Shown piece by piece: positions 1 to 8,812 of a stretch of DNA of 64,000 bases (within the stretch, counting starts at the first letter, position 1; every line of letters begins with the position of its first letter). Source of the DNA: Botryobacter ruber (lineage in GTDB: Bacteria; Bacteroidota; Bacteroidia; Cytophagales; Hymenobacteraceae); contig NZ_QCZK02000022.1 in the NCBI RefSeq assembly GCF_003347595.2, forward strand, positions 56,820 to 120,819. The letters are read 5' to 3'. The position numbers and the translations under genes were made by a program. The notes below the pieces were generated by a model. That model saw only the letters and a program-made list of their open reading frames with translations. It had not been told where the DNA came from and did no database searches.

Positions 1-301
1 AATCGTAAAACTGGTGGACACTGTTTAAGAATTTTGTTCCTTCGTCCTGATGGTTTGCCATAAATGATAGGTTTCGTTTGAGTTTGCTGATTTTAGAACG
101 GTTACAAAAAGCTTTTGTTTTGCTCCGGACACAAAAGTCCCGTTTACCTGGTTGCCTGGTTCCAGGTGAAGCTACTGCATACATCTACTGTTTTTGAGCA
201 GAATGGTTCCGGGGATACCACAGAGGTTAGTTCAAGGTCGGGCGTTTTTTTCTCAAAAAGCAGGAGCAGAGGCTATGGTGGCAGGGGCAGCAGAAAAAAA
301 T
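1..301. other. no gene recognised
   Basis: No convincing coding region is seen upstream of the ruvC stop codon. Short open frames here lie opposite or across ruvC and resemble no family I know. The stretch at about 255-300, rich in GGCAG and ending in an A run, loosely resembles the repeat-like spacer at 7.73-7.86 kb. Confidence 0.5.
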
Positions 302-874
302 TTATTTCCCGACCATCCGGTCAGGGTTTTCCGTCAGAAAACTCTTCCACGATTTGGCGCCCGACTTGGCGTTGTTGCCTTTCTGGTAGTGGTGGCAGAG
401 CGCTACGGCTAAGGCATCGGTGGCATCGTAGAGTTTGGGCGCCGGCTCTATCTTCAGGATCTGGGTCAGCATGCTGGCTACCTGCTCTTTAGAGGCATTC
501 CCGTTTCCGGTTACCGACTGCTTTACCTTTTTGGGCGCATACTCCACATAGGGGATGTCGCGCGAAAGGGCGGCGGCAATGGCTACTCCCTGCGCCCGCC
601 CCAGTTTCAGCATAGACTGCACGTTGGTTCCGTAAAAAGGCGATTCGATGGCTAGTTCGTCGGGCAGGTACTCGGTGATGAGCTGCATCGTCCGGTCAAA
701 TATTTTCTTTAACTTGACGGCATGATTGGCATAGCTTTTCAGGTGAATAACGCCGTACTGAATAACTTTTACTTTGGAACCGGTCACTTCGATCAGTCCA
801 TAGCCCATCACATTCGTACCGGGGTCTATGCCTAAAATAAGCTTGTTGGAAATAAGGGCGGGGGTGGAAATCAT
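302..874 (-). CDS. ruvC: Holliday junction resolvase RuvC
   Basis: RuvC is the endonuclease that cuts Holliday junctions made by recombination, working with the RuvAB branch-migration motor in the cytoplasm. The 190-residue protein shows the family's acidic active site in order: Asp17 in LGIDPGT, Glu77 in LAIESPF, and the C-terminal DATDALA motif near residue 150. The frame is open further upstream to 940, but homology begins at the ATG at 874, and the extension would overlap the divergent neighbour that starts at 897. Only 22 bases separate the two start codons, so the promoters must overlap the opposite coding regions or lie further away. Length is normal for the family (about 180-195 residues). 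Confidence 0.95.
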   Translation of the reverse strand: MISTPALISNKLILGIDPGTNVMGYGLIEVTGSKVKVIQYGVIHLKSYANHAVKLKKIFDRTMQLITEYLPDELAIESPFYGTNVQSMLKLGRAQGVAIAAALSRDIPYVEYAPKKVKQSVTGNGNASKEQVASMLTQILKIEPAPKLYDATDALAVALCHHYQKGNNAKSGAKSWKSFLTENPDRMVGK

Positions 875-896
875 AGCCTGCAAATTTAGACAATTA

Positions 897-1886
897 ATGA
901 ACATTGTTTCAAAGAGAAGGTTCCTTTTATATCTGGGCAAGGCGCTGGTGGTGCTCCTTACGTTGCATTTTCTGTACCAGACGGTCTTTACCGCTCCCGA
1001 TACCTTCCTGACCTGGCGCCTGATTCTGCAGCACGCTCTGCAAAGCCCGCTGCGCTTCCTGGTGGTGCTTACAGCGCTCCTGATTCCGGTAAACTGGGGC
1101 TTTGAGGCGCGTAAATGGCAGCTGCTGGGCAGAAAAATAGAGCCTTTATCGTTCTGGCGGGCTTACCGCGCCGTGATGGTGGGGCTGACGCTGGGTTTTA
1201 TCACACCCAACCGCCTCGGTGATTATGCCGGCCGGCTGCTGGAGCTGCGGAGCCGGCAGCGCCTGGATGCCATCGGGGCTATTTTCATTGGCCGCTTCTG
1301 CCAGCTGGTGGCAACGGTGGTGATAGGCACATTCGGACTGCTGTATTTTTTATCGCGTTTTTACTGGCATGACTACCCGGGCGTTTGCCTGAGCTTAACC
1401 TTTCTGTTGCTGTTACTGAACATTGCCATTTTGCTGCTGATGTACAATGCACGGGCGCTGGTAGCACTGGTGGCAGCGGTTGGTCCGCTGCGGAAGCTGG
1501 TGCGGTATGTAGCCGTGATGCGCAGCTACTCTTCGGCTGAAATTACGCGCCTGCTGTGGCTCTCGCTGTGGCGCTACCTGGTGTTCCTGTTCCAGTTTGT
1601 GCTGCTGTTAAAGCTGTTCCGCGTGGAGCTGTCGGCGGTGGAGTACCTGAGTGGTGTGTCGGGTGCTTTTTTCCTGAAGTCGGTAGTGCCTTCTGTTACC
1701 ATCCTCTCTGACCTGGGGGTGCGTGAGCTTTCGTCGATGTACCTCTTCGGGCTGCTGGGGCAGGAGCGCTTGCAGGTGCTGAGTGCGAGCCTGAGCCTCT
1801 GGCTGCTCAACATTGCCGTGCCCAGCGCGCTGGGAATTATTTTCGTGCTGCGGCTGCGGTTCTTCCGGAAAGGGGGCGAAGCTTGA
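897..1886 (+). CDS. LPG-synthase-TM / flippase-like integral membrane protein
   Basis: This is a polytopic membrane protein of about 329 residues that resembles the transmembrane half of lysylphosphatidylglycerol synthase (the UPF0104/AglD-like group). I count roughly seven to eight hydrophobic segments, with the family-like stretch TPNRLGDYAGRLLELRSR after the second or third of them. Proteins of this group are linked to lipid or polyprenyl-lipid flipping and often sit beside glycosyltransferases, as here. I chose the ATG at 897 because the longer open frame back to 828 runs into ruvC and adds nothing membrane-like. The stop TGA overlaps the TTG start of the next gene by four bases, so translation of the two is probably coupled. 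The substrate is unknown. Confidence 0.8.
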   Translation: MNIVSKRRFLLYLGKALVVLLTLHFLYQTVFTAPDTFLTWRLILQHALQSPLRFLVVLTALLIPVNWGFEARKWQLLGRKIEPLSFWRAYRAVMVGLTLGFITPNRLGDYAGRLLELRSRQRLDAIGAIFIGRFCQLVATVVIGTFGLLYFLSRFYWHDYPGVCLSLTFLLLLLNIAILLLMYNARALVALVAAVGPLRKLVRYVAVMRSYSSAEITRLLWLSLWRYLVFLFQFVLLLKLFRVELSAVEYLSGVSGAFFLKSVVPSVTILSDLGVRELSSMYLFGLLGQERLQVLSASLSLWLLNIAVPSALGIIFVLRLRFFRKGGEA

Positions 1887-3016
1887 TTCTACTGCTCCTG
1901 CTTTCGTTGCTGGCGTACGGCTACATCATTCTGCAGCGCTGGGTCGCCTGGCGCAACATGCCGGATGTTGTCCTTCCACCGGCATACGAGCCCCGTACCT
2001 TGCTGTCCGTTATCATCCCGGTGCGCAACGAAGGCGCACATATCAGCCACCTTCTTCACGATCTGGAACAGCAACAGTACCCGCACCACCTGTTCGAGGT
2101 GCTGGTGGTAGACGATCATTCCGACGACACCACAACTGCCCAGGTAGAGGATTTTATCGAAAACAGCCCGCTGCAGCTGCGCCTGGTCAGGCTGTCGGCG
2201 TACCAGGGACTGATGCAGAAAAAGGCTGCCGTGAAAAAAGGGGTGGAGCTGGCAAAAGGAGAGCTGTTGGTGCTGACCGATGGCGACTGCCGTGTGCAGC
2301 CCGAATGGCTGGCGCTGTACGATTACCTGTATGTTTCCCAAAAGCCCCTGTTCATCAGTGGTCCTGTCTGTTTCGATCATACCGAAACACTTTTCGAGCG
2401 CATGCAGCTGGTGGAATTTGCTTCGCTTATCGGGATTGGCGCAGCCTCTATCGGGCTGGGAAAGCCGAACATGTGCAACGGCGCCAACCTCGCCTACACC
2501 CGCCAGGCATTTGAAGCGGTAGGAGGTTTTGCCGGGAACGAGGGCATTGCTTCGGGCGACGATGAGTTCCTGCTGCACAAAATCAACCGCCGGTTCCCGG
2601 GCAGGATTGCCTTCCTGAAAAACGAAAAAGCTGCGGTTTATACTTCAGCCCGCAAAACGGTCGTTAGTTTTCTGGCGCAGCGGGTGCGGTGGGCCAGCAA
2701 ATGGAAAGCATACCAGGAGTGGCATGTAAAACTGGTGGCGCTAAGCGTTTTTACGGTTAATCTGTTATTACTACTGATTATTCCTATGGGGCTGACCGGC
2801 AAAATACCGTTTTACATATTTCTGGGGGCTTATTTTATTAAATTTGGGATAGATTTTATATTTTTAGAGCGTATACTCCTTTTTTTTGGGAAACGAAAGT
2901 ACCTTTTTTACATGCTTCCGCTGCAGCTGGTGTATGTACCCTATGTGCTGATTACCGGCATAACAGGCCTGTTTGGCCGCTATAGCTGGAAAGGACGAAA
3001 AATCCGGAACCTATGA
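1883..3016 (+). CDS. family 2 glycosyltransferase, membrane-anchored
   Basis: This protein of about 377 residues transfers a sugar from a nucleotide-sugar donor. It has an N-terminal membrane helix (residues about 1-20), a GT-A fold beginning at LLSVIIPVRNEG, the metal- and nucleotide-binding VVDDHSD and TDGDCR motifs, the catalytic-region GDDEF, and the acceptor-side QRVRWASKW motif. Two or three C-terminal membrane helices follow. The start is TTG at 1883, inside the stop of the upstream flippase-like gene; no ATG fits as well. Its stop overlaps the next gene by four bases (ATGA). The context suggests assembly of an envelope glycolipid or polysaccharide. Donor and product cannot be read from the sequence. 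Confidence 0.88.
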   Translation: MILLLLLSLLAYGYIILQRWVAWRNMPDVVLPPAYEPRTLLSVIIPVRNEGAHISHLLHDLEQQQYPHHLFEVLVVDDHSDDTTTAQVEDFIENSPLQLRLVRLSAYQGLMQKKAAVKKGVELAKGELLVLTDGDCRVQPEWLALYDYLYVSQKPLFISGPVCFDHTETLFERMQLVEFASLIGIGAASIGLGKPNMCNGANLAYTRQAFEAVGGFAGNEGIASGDDEFLLHKINRRFPGRIAFLKNEKAAVYTSARKTVVSFLAQRVRWASKWKAYQEWHVKLVALSVFTVNLLLLLIIPMGLTGKIPFYIFLGAYFIKFGIDFIFLERILLFFGKRKYLFYMLPLQLVYVPYVLITGITGLFGRYSWKGRKIRNL

Positions 3017-3270
3017 CTGAAAACGAATTTGATATACTGGACGAGCTGTATTTTGTAACCTCCTACCGCGACCTCCGCTCCACTTTGTCCATGGATGATG
3101 AGGAACTTTGCGCGGCCCTGTCGGGGTTGCTGGCGAAAGGCTACATCAAGATTCTGTATCCCGATCCGGATACAGAACACGAATACAATTCGGCCGAATT
3201 CAGTATGAACTGCAGGGATTACTTTTTTCTGGCAACAAAGGCAGGTCTGGTGGTTCATAACTCCGTCTGA
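3013..3270 (+). CDS. small conserved acidic protein, function unknown
   Basis: An 85-residue protein locked into the operon by ATGA overlap at the 5' end and by a stop/start overlap (TGATGG) at the 3' end. It is rich in Glu/Asp and has the look of a small winged-helix fold: helix, then a segment with SMDDEELCAALSGLL and a K-G-Y-I turn, followed by short strands. No DNA-binding residues can be named with certainty. Its fixed position between the glycosyltransferase and the ABC permease makes it a real gene, but I do not recognise a characterised homologue. Confidence 0.75.
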   Translation: MTENEFDILDELYFVTSYRDLRSTLSMDDEELCAALSGLLAKGYIKILYPDPDTEHEYNSAEFSMNCRDYFFLATKAGLVVHNSV

Positions 3271-4451
3271 TGGCAGTACTGGCAAAGAATCCTGTGCCGT
3301 CCAGGCCACCTTCTTACTACATCAGGCAACGTTTACTGCAGAATAAGCCTGCCATGGTTGGGTTGCTGCTTATCCTGCTGTCGGTGCTGGTGGCGCTGGG
3401 AGGGTATGCGCTGATGCCTGACAGTACCCCCAATGCCAACAACGGACTGGTGCAGTTCCAGAAGAAACCGCCCGGCTTTTCGGCGCAGGTGCTCCGTATA
3501 CCACGTCCGGTAGAAGCGACTGCCGATGTGAACTTCCTGGAGTTTGTGCTTTCCGGAAAACCGGCCGCCTACGCAGAACTGCCCATCGAAAGTTACCGGT
3601 TTACGCGCGACAGCCTGTATGTGCAGCCCCTGCGCAGCAACAATGCCCTGGCCGACCAGGTGCGCGGGTTTTCGCTGCAGGAAGTGGTGGCAGAGCCGGG
3701 GCAGTACCGCACCCGCGGGCATCTGGTACAGACGATAGAAGAGGAGCAGATCGTGGCGCGCACCTTCTGGCTTGGAACCGACAAGGCCGGGCGCGATGTA
3801 CTGAGCAGGCTGATCCTGGGTACCCGCATCTCGCTGGGAATCGGGTTTGTGGCGGTGCTCATATCGCTGGTAGTAGGAATAACCGTCGGGGCGCTGGGTG
3901 GTTACTTCGGGGGCTGGGTGGATAAGCTGATGCTGTTCCTGATGACGGTGGTGTGGTCGGTGCCCAGTATTATGCTGGTGATCGCCATCAGCCTGGCGCT
4001 CGACAGCAAAGGCGTTTGGGTAGCTTTTGTAGCAGTGGGCCTTACCATGTGGGTGGAAGTGGCCCGTGTGGTGCGGGGGCAGATACTGGGCCTGAAGGAG
4101 AAAACGTACATTGAAGCTGCCCGCGTGCTGGGTATAGCGCAACATAGTATCATTTTAAAGCACCTGTTGCCCAATATGATCGGGCCTTTGATTGTTATCG
4201 CCACAGCCAACTTTGCCGCTGCCATTTTAGTAGAAGCCGGTCTTAGTTTTTTAGGCCTGGGTGTGCAGCCGCCGGCACCCTCGTGGGGGATGATGGTAAA
4301 CGAAGGTTTTCAGCTGATTGGTGCCAGGGCTGGTCTTTTTTTAGTACTTTTACCAAGTATTTGCATTAGCTTGCTCGTACTTGCCTTTAACCTGCTGGGT
4401 AACGGCTTGCGCGATGCTTACGATCCTAAAATACCAATTTCGAATGCCTGA
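3270..4451 (+). CDS. peptide/nickel-type ABC transporter permease (DppC/OppC-like)
   Basis: This is an inner-membrane permease subunit of about 393 residues from a binding-protein-dependent importer. It has one N-terminal membrane helix (residues about 30-50), then an extracytoplasmic insert of roughly 100 residues that is larger than in Escherichia coli DppC. The BPD_transp_1 domain follows with five helices, and the EAA loop that contacts the ATPase reads EAARVLGIAQHSI. The gene starts inside the preceding stop and its own last eight bases overlap the SpoIIE-type phosphatase. The partner permease, ATPases and binding protein are not in the window, so they must be encoded elsewhere. Confidence 0.88.
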   Translation: MAVLAKNPVPSRPPSYYIRQRLLQNKPAMVGLLLILLSVLVALGGYALMPDSTPNANNGLVQFQKKPPGFSAQVLRIPRPVEATADVNFLEFVLSGKPAAYAELPIESYRFTRDSLYVQPLRSNNALADQVRGFSLQEVVAEPGQYRTRGHLVQTIEEEQIVARTFWLGTDKAGRDVLSRLILGTRISLGIGFVAVLISLVVGITVGALGGYFGGWVDKLMLFLMTVVWSVPSIMLVIAISLALDSKGVWVAFVAVGLTMWVEVARVVRGQILGLKEKTYIEAARVLGIAQHSIILKHLLPNMIGPLIVIATANFAAAILVEAGLSFLGLGVQPPAPSWGMMVNEGFQLIGARAGLFLVLLPSICISLLVLAFNLLGNGLRDAYDPKIPISNA

Positions 4452-5667
4452 AATCGTCGTACCAACTGTACAGCAGGAACTTAATCTGAAGAAACTGGAG
4501 CTCTCGGCTTTGCTGGAGATCACCCAGGCGATTAATGAGAACCTGCCCGATAGTGCTCTTTATAAAATTTACCGTTTTACGCTGCTGGCACAACTGCAGA
4601 TAAAGCGGCTGGTGCTGTTTGTGCACGACGAAGTATGGTCCTGTAAAGTTTGCTTTGGTACCGATGAGGAATTCAGCAGGTGTGAACTACCCGAAGAAAT
4701 TCTGTCACTCACGGAAATTACCTACACCTCCAAGCTGCAGGTGCCCCGCAGGTGGCGTGCGTTCGAAAACGTTATTCCGATTATGCACAACGGCAAAGTG
4801 CTGGCTTTCGTGCTGATCGGTAAAGTGCAGCCGTACTACACCAACCTGGAGGCGCTTAATTTCGTGCAGACGGTCAGTAACATTATGCTGGTGGCTATCC
4901 AGAATCACAAGATGGCAAAACAGCGGCTGGCACAGGAATCGATTCGGCGTGAGATTGAAATTGCCCGCGAAGTGCAGAGCATGCTTTTCCCGAAGTCGCT
5001 GCCAAACGACAAAGATGTTACGATTCATGCAAGTTACATTCCGCATTCTTCCATCGGGGGCGACTATTACGATTTTGTAGAAATTGACCAGGACCAGTTC
5101 CTGTTCTGTGTGGCCGATGTATCGGGGAAAGGGGTGCCGGCATCGCTGCTGATGTCTAACTTCCAGGCCGGGTTGCGTACCATCCTGCGGCAGACGTCCG
5201 ACCTGAACACCGTGGTTGCCGAACTGAATAATCTGATCTACCGGAATGCGATTGCCGAGAAATTCATCACGGCATTCCTGGCTGTTTATAACCGTAAAAC
5301 CCGAGAGCTTTGCTACGTTAATGCAGGACATAATTCCCCGATTCTGCTCTACAGGAGTAACGAGCACCGCCTGCTCACCGAAGGGTGCACCATGCTGGGT
5401 GTTTTTGATGTGCTGCCCTTTATGTCGGTTACCCGGATACAGGTACCTGAACACTCGGTGCTGCTCTGTTATACCGATGGCCTGACGGAAGTGTTTGACG
5501 CCGAAGAAGCCGAATATGGCATTGAAGGCACCATCAAGTTTATGCAGAAACACCGCTTCGTCAGCTCCCGCACCTTACACATGCAGCTGCTCAGCGAAAT
5601 AAACCTCTACAACGAAGAAGCCACTTTTAGTGATGATATTACGTTGTTGTCGTGTCGGTTTAAATGA
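4444..5667 (+). CDS. GAF-like/PP2C (SpoIIE-family) serine phosphatase
   Basis: A cytoplasmic protein of about 407 residues. The N-terminal part (about 20-165) looks like a GAF-type sensor. A short coiled linker with EIEIAREVQSMLFP leads into a SpoIIE/PP2C phosphatase domain. That domain has GGDYYDF and DVSGKGVPASLLM, which carry metal-binding aspartates, then YVNAGHN and CYTDGLTEV. Such proteins usually dephosphorylate anti-sigma-factor antagonists in partner-switching pathways; several STAS-like proteins lie later in the window, although nothing ties them to this gene. The start at ATG 4444 overlaps the permease stop by eight bases; an earlier in-frame ATG at 4381 lies well inside the permease. 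It is the last gene of the five-gene overlapped operon. Confidence 0.9.
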   Translation: MPEIVVPTVQQELNLKKLELSALLEITQAINENLPDSALYKIYRFTLLAQLQIKRLVLFVHDEVWSCKVCFGTDEEFSRCELPEEILSLTEITYTSKLQVPRRWRAFENVIPIMHNGKVLAFVLIGKVQPYYTNLEALNFVQTVSNIMLVAIQNHKMAKQRLAQESIRREIEIAREVQSMLFPKSLPNDKDVTIHASYIPHSSIGGDYYDFVEIDQDQFLFCVADVSGKGVPASLLMSNFQAGLRTILRQTSDLNTVVAELNNLIYRNAIAEKFITAFLAVYNRKTRELCYVNAGHNSPILLYRSNEHRLLTEGCTMLGVFDVLPFMSVTRIQVPEHSVLLCYTDGLTEVFDAEEAEYGIEGTIKFMQKHRFVSSRTLHMQLLSEINLYNEEATFSDDITLLSCRFK

Positions 5668-5986
5668 TTTTAATGTGCTAATTTTTTATGTGCCAATAAG
5701 TTAATGTGGGAATGGAGGAATGGTAATTTGTATCATTGTAAAATAACATGGAATCGAAAAAAGCTTCTTTCTTTTGTTGCATGCATTCCTGCTGTTTTCC
5801 CACAAGATCCTTTACAGGAAGACAAAAATGGAGTGGCGAATAAGGAAGCACCTAAATCTTCTTTGGTATGATCAAAAGAGTAATATAAAATCACACCCAT
5901 CCTTTCATCACTACCATCAACGGTTCAGACTATTCACCCATCAGCACATTAACAAATTAGCACATTAACACATCAGCACATTCAAC
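5668..5986. repeat. spacer with degenerate TTAGCACATTAAC repeats in inverted arms
   Basis: No gene is seen in this 319-base spacer. Its two ends carry several degenerate copies of a 12-13 base unit (TTAGCACATTAAC). At about 5940-5985 the units read forward; at about 5671-5707 the same unit appears as its reverse complement. The spacer is therefore an imperfect inverted repeat around an AT-rich centre. Confidence 0.6.
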
Positions 5987-6622
5987 TTGCTTCGCCTCTA
6001 CAGAACACCCCACCTGATCCGGAAGCTGATGACTTCTTACACCTGGAACAGACCGCAGGAAGGGAAGAAGCTGTACCTGACCTTTGACGACGGACCAATA
6101 CCGGAGGTAACGCCCTTTGTGCTGGAACAACTGAAGGCGCACCAGGCGAAGGCAACATTTTTCTGTGTGGGCGAGAACCTGGTACGGCATCAGGAAGTGG
6201 CCCAGCAGGTGCTGGCCGACGGGCATGTGCTGGCAAATCACACCCATAATCACCTGCGGGGCTGGGTTACGGAACTGCCTCGTTACCTCGAAAATGTACA
6301 GCTGTGCCAGGCCGAACTCGAAAAACTGCAGCAGCCATTGCAAAGTAAAAAACTGTTCAGGCCGCCACACGGGCGCATCACGTTTAAACAGGCAGCAGCC
6401 TTACGCGAGACTTATGAACTGGTGATGTGGGACGTACTTACAAACGATTTCGACGCGAGCCTCGGTCCGGAAGCTTGTCTGCAGAAAGCGCTGAAATATA
6501 CCCAATCCGGCAGTATCATCGTATTCCACGACAGTTTAAAAGCAAAGCGAAACATGATGTATGCCTTGCCTCGTTTCCTGGAACATTTTACCACCCGTGG
6601 CTTTACCTTCGACACCTTATGA
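5987..6622 (+). CDS. polysaccharide deacetylase (CE4/NodB family)
   Basis: A protein of about 211 residues that should remove N- or O-acetyl groups from an envelope polysaccharide. The NodB motifs are in order: TFDDG with the catalytic base and metal Asp (residues about 31-35), NHTHNH supplying the two metal histidines, RPPHGR, the MWDVLTNDFD segment and IVFHDS near the C-terminus. No signal peptide is seen, which is usual for this short Bacteroidota subgroup. The start is probably TTG at 5987; a later ATG at 6029 would cut into the conserved N-terminus. The stop overlaps the following glycosyltransferase start (ATGA), so the two are likely co-translated. Confidence 0.88.
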   Translation: MLRLYRTPHLIRKLMTSYTWNRPQEGKKLYLTFDDGPIPEVTPFVLEQLKAHQAKATFFCVGENLVRHQEVAQQVLADGHVLANHTHNHLRGWVTELPRYLENVQLCQAELEKLQQPLQSKKLFRPPHGRITFKQAAALRETYELVMWDVLTNDFDASLGPEACLQKALKYTQSGSIIVFHDSLKAKRNMMYALPRFLEHFTTRGFTFDTL

Positions 6623-7710
6623 TGTTTTCGGTAGCGTACTTTCTGCTTTATTTTTCAGTTTTTCAGGTGCTGGTATTCCTGCTGGTGTTCAACCGGAAAA
6701 AATATGCTGCACAACCCGCAGATATGCCCCGCGTCAGTATCCTGATTGCGGCCCGGAACGAGGAAAAAACAATACGCCGCTGCCTGCAGGCCATCGAAAA
6801 GCTCGACTACCCGAAAGAAAAAATAGAAGTACTCATTGGCGACGATGCCTCTACCGACGCTACCAGGGCAGTAGTCGAAGCCTTTATCCAGGATAAGCCC
6901 AACTATACCTGCATCAGCATCCGCGAAACGATAGGCCTGGCCCGTGGAAAAGCAAACGTGCTGGCGCACCTGGCCAAAAAAGCAACCACCAACTTCTACT
7001 TCTGTACCGACGCCGACATCGCAGTGCCGCCCCAATGGATTAGGACCATGCTGGCACAGGTGCAGGAAAATACGGGTATTGTAACGGGCGTAACCACCAT
7101 AACCGGCAAAAGCCTCTTCGCCAGGCTGCAGCAGGTAGACTGGGTTTACGCCCTCGGGCTCATGCAGGTAATTTCCGACATGGGCAGACCGGTATCGACT
7201 ATGGGCAATAACATGCTGATAACCCGCGAAGCTTACGAAGCCGTAGGCGGTTTCGAAAACCTGGAATTTTCCGTAACCGAAGACGTGGTCATCTTTAAGC
7301 ATGTATTGAAGGAGGGCTTTGATTTCAGTAATATTTATGACCGGAATGTGCTGGCCTGGTCGCTGCCTGCCGGAACCCTGAAAAATTTTCTGCACCAGCG
7401 CAGGCGCTGGATGCGGGGCTCCATGCAGTTACCCCTCTACATGAAGCTCATCCTGATTATGCATGCGGCCTATTACCCGGTGTGGCTGCCGTTTTTTGCC
7501 TACGTTTCGGCCAGCACTTTTTTTGCCGTTTTCGGACTCAAGCTCGTGCTGCAGAGTCTGTACATTCACATCTGCTACAAGCGGCTGCAACTGCGCCCGC
7601 CCTGGCACCTCTACCTGCTGTTCGAGCTGTATATGATCGTATCGTCAGTCATTCTCATTCTTTATTTCTTCATGCCCGGTGGCGTTCGCTGGAAGGGGAG
7701 GACCTACTAA
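6619..7710 (+). CDS. family 2 processive-type glycosyltransferase
   Basis: This protein of about 363 residues has an N-terminal membrane helix, a GT-A catalytic domain starting at PRVSILIAARNEE, and the motifs IGDDAST, TDADIAVP, VTEDV and QRRRWMRGS. The last is the Q(R/Q)xRW signature of processive or polymerising family 2 enzymes. Three membrane helices close the protein. ATG 6619 overlaps the stop of the deacetylase; ATG 6622 is an equally good alternative. Pairing with a deacetylase suggests the two make and modify one envelope polysaccharide, as in poly-N-acetylglucosamine systems, but the sugar is not known. The open frame upstream lies inside the deacetylase and is not coding. Confidence 0.88.
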   Translation: MMFSVAYFLLYFSVFQVLVFLLVFNRKKYAAQPADMPRVSILIAARNEEKTIRRCLQAIEKLDYPKEKIEVLIGDDASTDATRAVVEAFIQDKPNYTCISIRETIGLARGKANVLAHLAKKATTNFYFCTDADIAVPPQWIRTMLAQVQENTGIVTGVTTITGKSLFARLQQVDWVYALGLMQVISDMGRPVSTMGNNMLITREAYEAVGGFENLEFSVTEDVVIFKHVLKEGFDFSNIYDRNVLAWSLPAGTLKNFLHQRRRWMRGSMQLPLYMKLILIMHAAYYPVWLPFFAYVSASTFFAVFGLKLVLQSLYIHICYKRLQLRPPWHLYLLFELYMIVSSVILILYFFMPGGVRWKGRTY

Positions 7711-8042
7711 AAGTAAATTCCGGCTTTGAAATATCTGCTGCAGCTGCCACCACAGCCACTGCACCTCTCCCTGAAGCAGAGTGGCAGGTGTGGTGGGCGG
7801 TACTGTAATAGTTTTTTTGCGCTGCAGAAGCAATGGTGGCAGGTGCTGCAGAATTAATTTTGTGCAGCGGCAATGGTGACTGCTGCAGTTAACTGCAGCC
7901 TGCAGCACAAAGCGGAAAAAGGTGCGGATCGTGGGATTTATTTTACCTCAAACGCGTATATTGCAGATTAATAGCAGCAACAGCAGACGATCAGTTCGTT
8001 TGCAGCTGCACTGCCGTATTTTTCAGGAATAAATACTTGATA
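7711..8042. repeat. spacer with imperfect inverted repeat built on CTGCAG/TGCCACC
   Basis: No gene is seen in this 332-base stretch. A segment at about 7727-7750 (CTGCTGCAGCTGCCACC) is the imperfect reverse complement of about 7832-7855 (GGTGGCAGGTGCTGCAG), so the transcript past the glycosyltransferase could form a long hairpin. The GCAG-rich composition resembles that near 255-300, which hints at a low-copy dispersed repeat. Confidence 0.45.
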
Positions 8043-8810
8043 ATGTCTTTCATAGATTCCCACGCACACATTTATGCCGAAGCTTTTAAAAACGACCGAG
8101 ATAACATCATTGCCAAAGCTACAGCGGAAGGAGTGGCGCATATTTACATGCCCAACATCGACCACACGTCCATTGATGTGATGCTGGAAACGGAGGCGAA
8201 ACACCCGAAGGTGTGCCTGCCCATGATGGGGCTGCACCCGACATCGGTAGGCGCTGATTTTGAAAGGGAGCTGTACCTGGTTGAAGAGTGGCTAAGCAAG
8301 CGGAAGTTTGCTGCCGTAGGCGAATGCGGCATCGATTTGTACTGGGACAAAACCTTTTTTCCGCAGCAGCAGGAAGCTTTAAAAATACAGCTGGAACTGG
8401 CCAAAAAGCACCAGCTCCCCATTGTGCTGCACACCCGCGACTCATTCAACGAAACCTATGAGCTGGTGGCAGCGGCTCAGGACGGCACCCTCCGTGGTAT
8501 TTTCCATTGCTTTACGGGCACAGTAGAGCAGGCAGCAAAAGCAAAGAAACTGAATTTCCTGCTGGGCATCGGGGGTGTGGCGACCTTTAAAAATGGCGGC
8601 CTGGATAAAGTGCTGCCCCACCTGGACCTGAAGGATATCGTGCTGGAAACTGATTGTCCGTACCTGGCGCCGGTGCCGCACCGTGGCAAACGCAACGAAC
8701 CGACATACATAACGCTGGTGGCAGAACGGGTGGCGGAACTGATGCAGCAGCCATTCGAAGAAGTGGCCGCTCAAACAACAAAAAATGCGTTGGAGCTATT
8801 TAAATTATAG
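8043..8810 (+). CDS. tatD: TatD-family metal-dependent hydrolase/DNase
   Basis: A cytoplasmic TIM-barrel hydrolase of about 255 residues. TatD proteins have 3'-5' exonuclease and deoxyribonuclease activity and help in DNA repair or quality control. The metal ligands are all present in order: DSHAH near the N-terminus, Glu in VGECGID, His in VLHTRD, His in IFHCF and Asp in ETDCPYLAP. A TTG six bases upstream is also in frame, but the ATG at 8043 gives the usual family start (SFIDSHAHIY). It ends two bases before the asparaginase gene, so the two are probably one transcript. Confidence 0.93.
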   Translation: MSFIDSHAHIYAEAFKNDRDNIIAKATAEGVAHIYMPNIDHTSIDVMLETEAKHPKVCLPMMGLHPTSVGADFERELYLVEEWLSKRKFAAVGECGIDLYWDKTFFPQQQEALKIQLELAKKHQLPIVLHTRDSFNETYELVAAAQDGTLRGIFHCFTGTVEQAAKAKKLNFLLGIGGVATFKNGGLDKVLPHLDLKDIVLETDCPYLAPVPHRGKRNEPTYITLVAERVAELMQQPFEEVAAQTTKNALELFKL

Positions 8811-8812
8811 CC

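Noticed and set aside
302..940. Longer 212-residue form of RuvC
   Set aside because: The extra N-terminus precedes the conserved first strand and would overlap the divergent gene starting at 897.
1813..2578. Open frames on both strands of over 220 codons
   Set aside because: They overlap the family 2 glycosyltransferase, whose motifs are clear in its own frame.
6427..6618. N-terminal extension of the second glycosyltransferase
   Set aside because: It reads through the deacetylase gene in another frame; the membrane helix begins at 6619.
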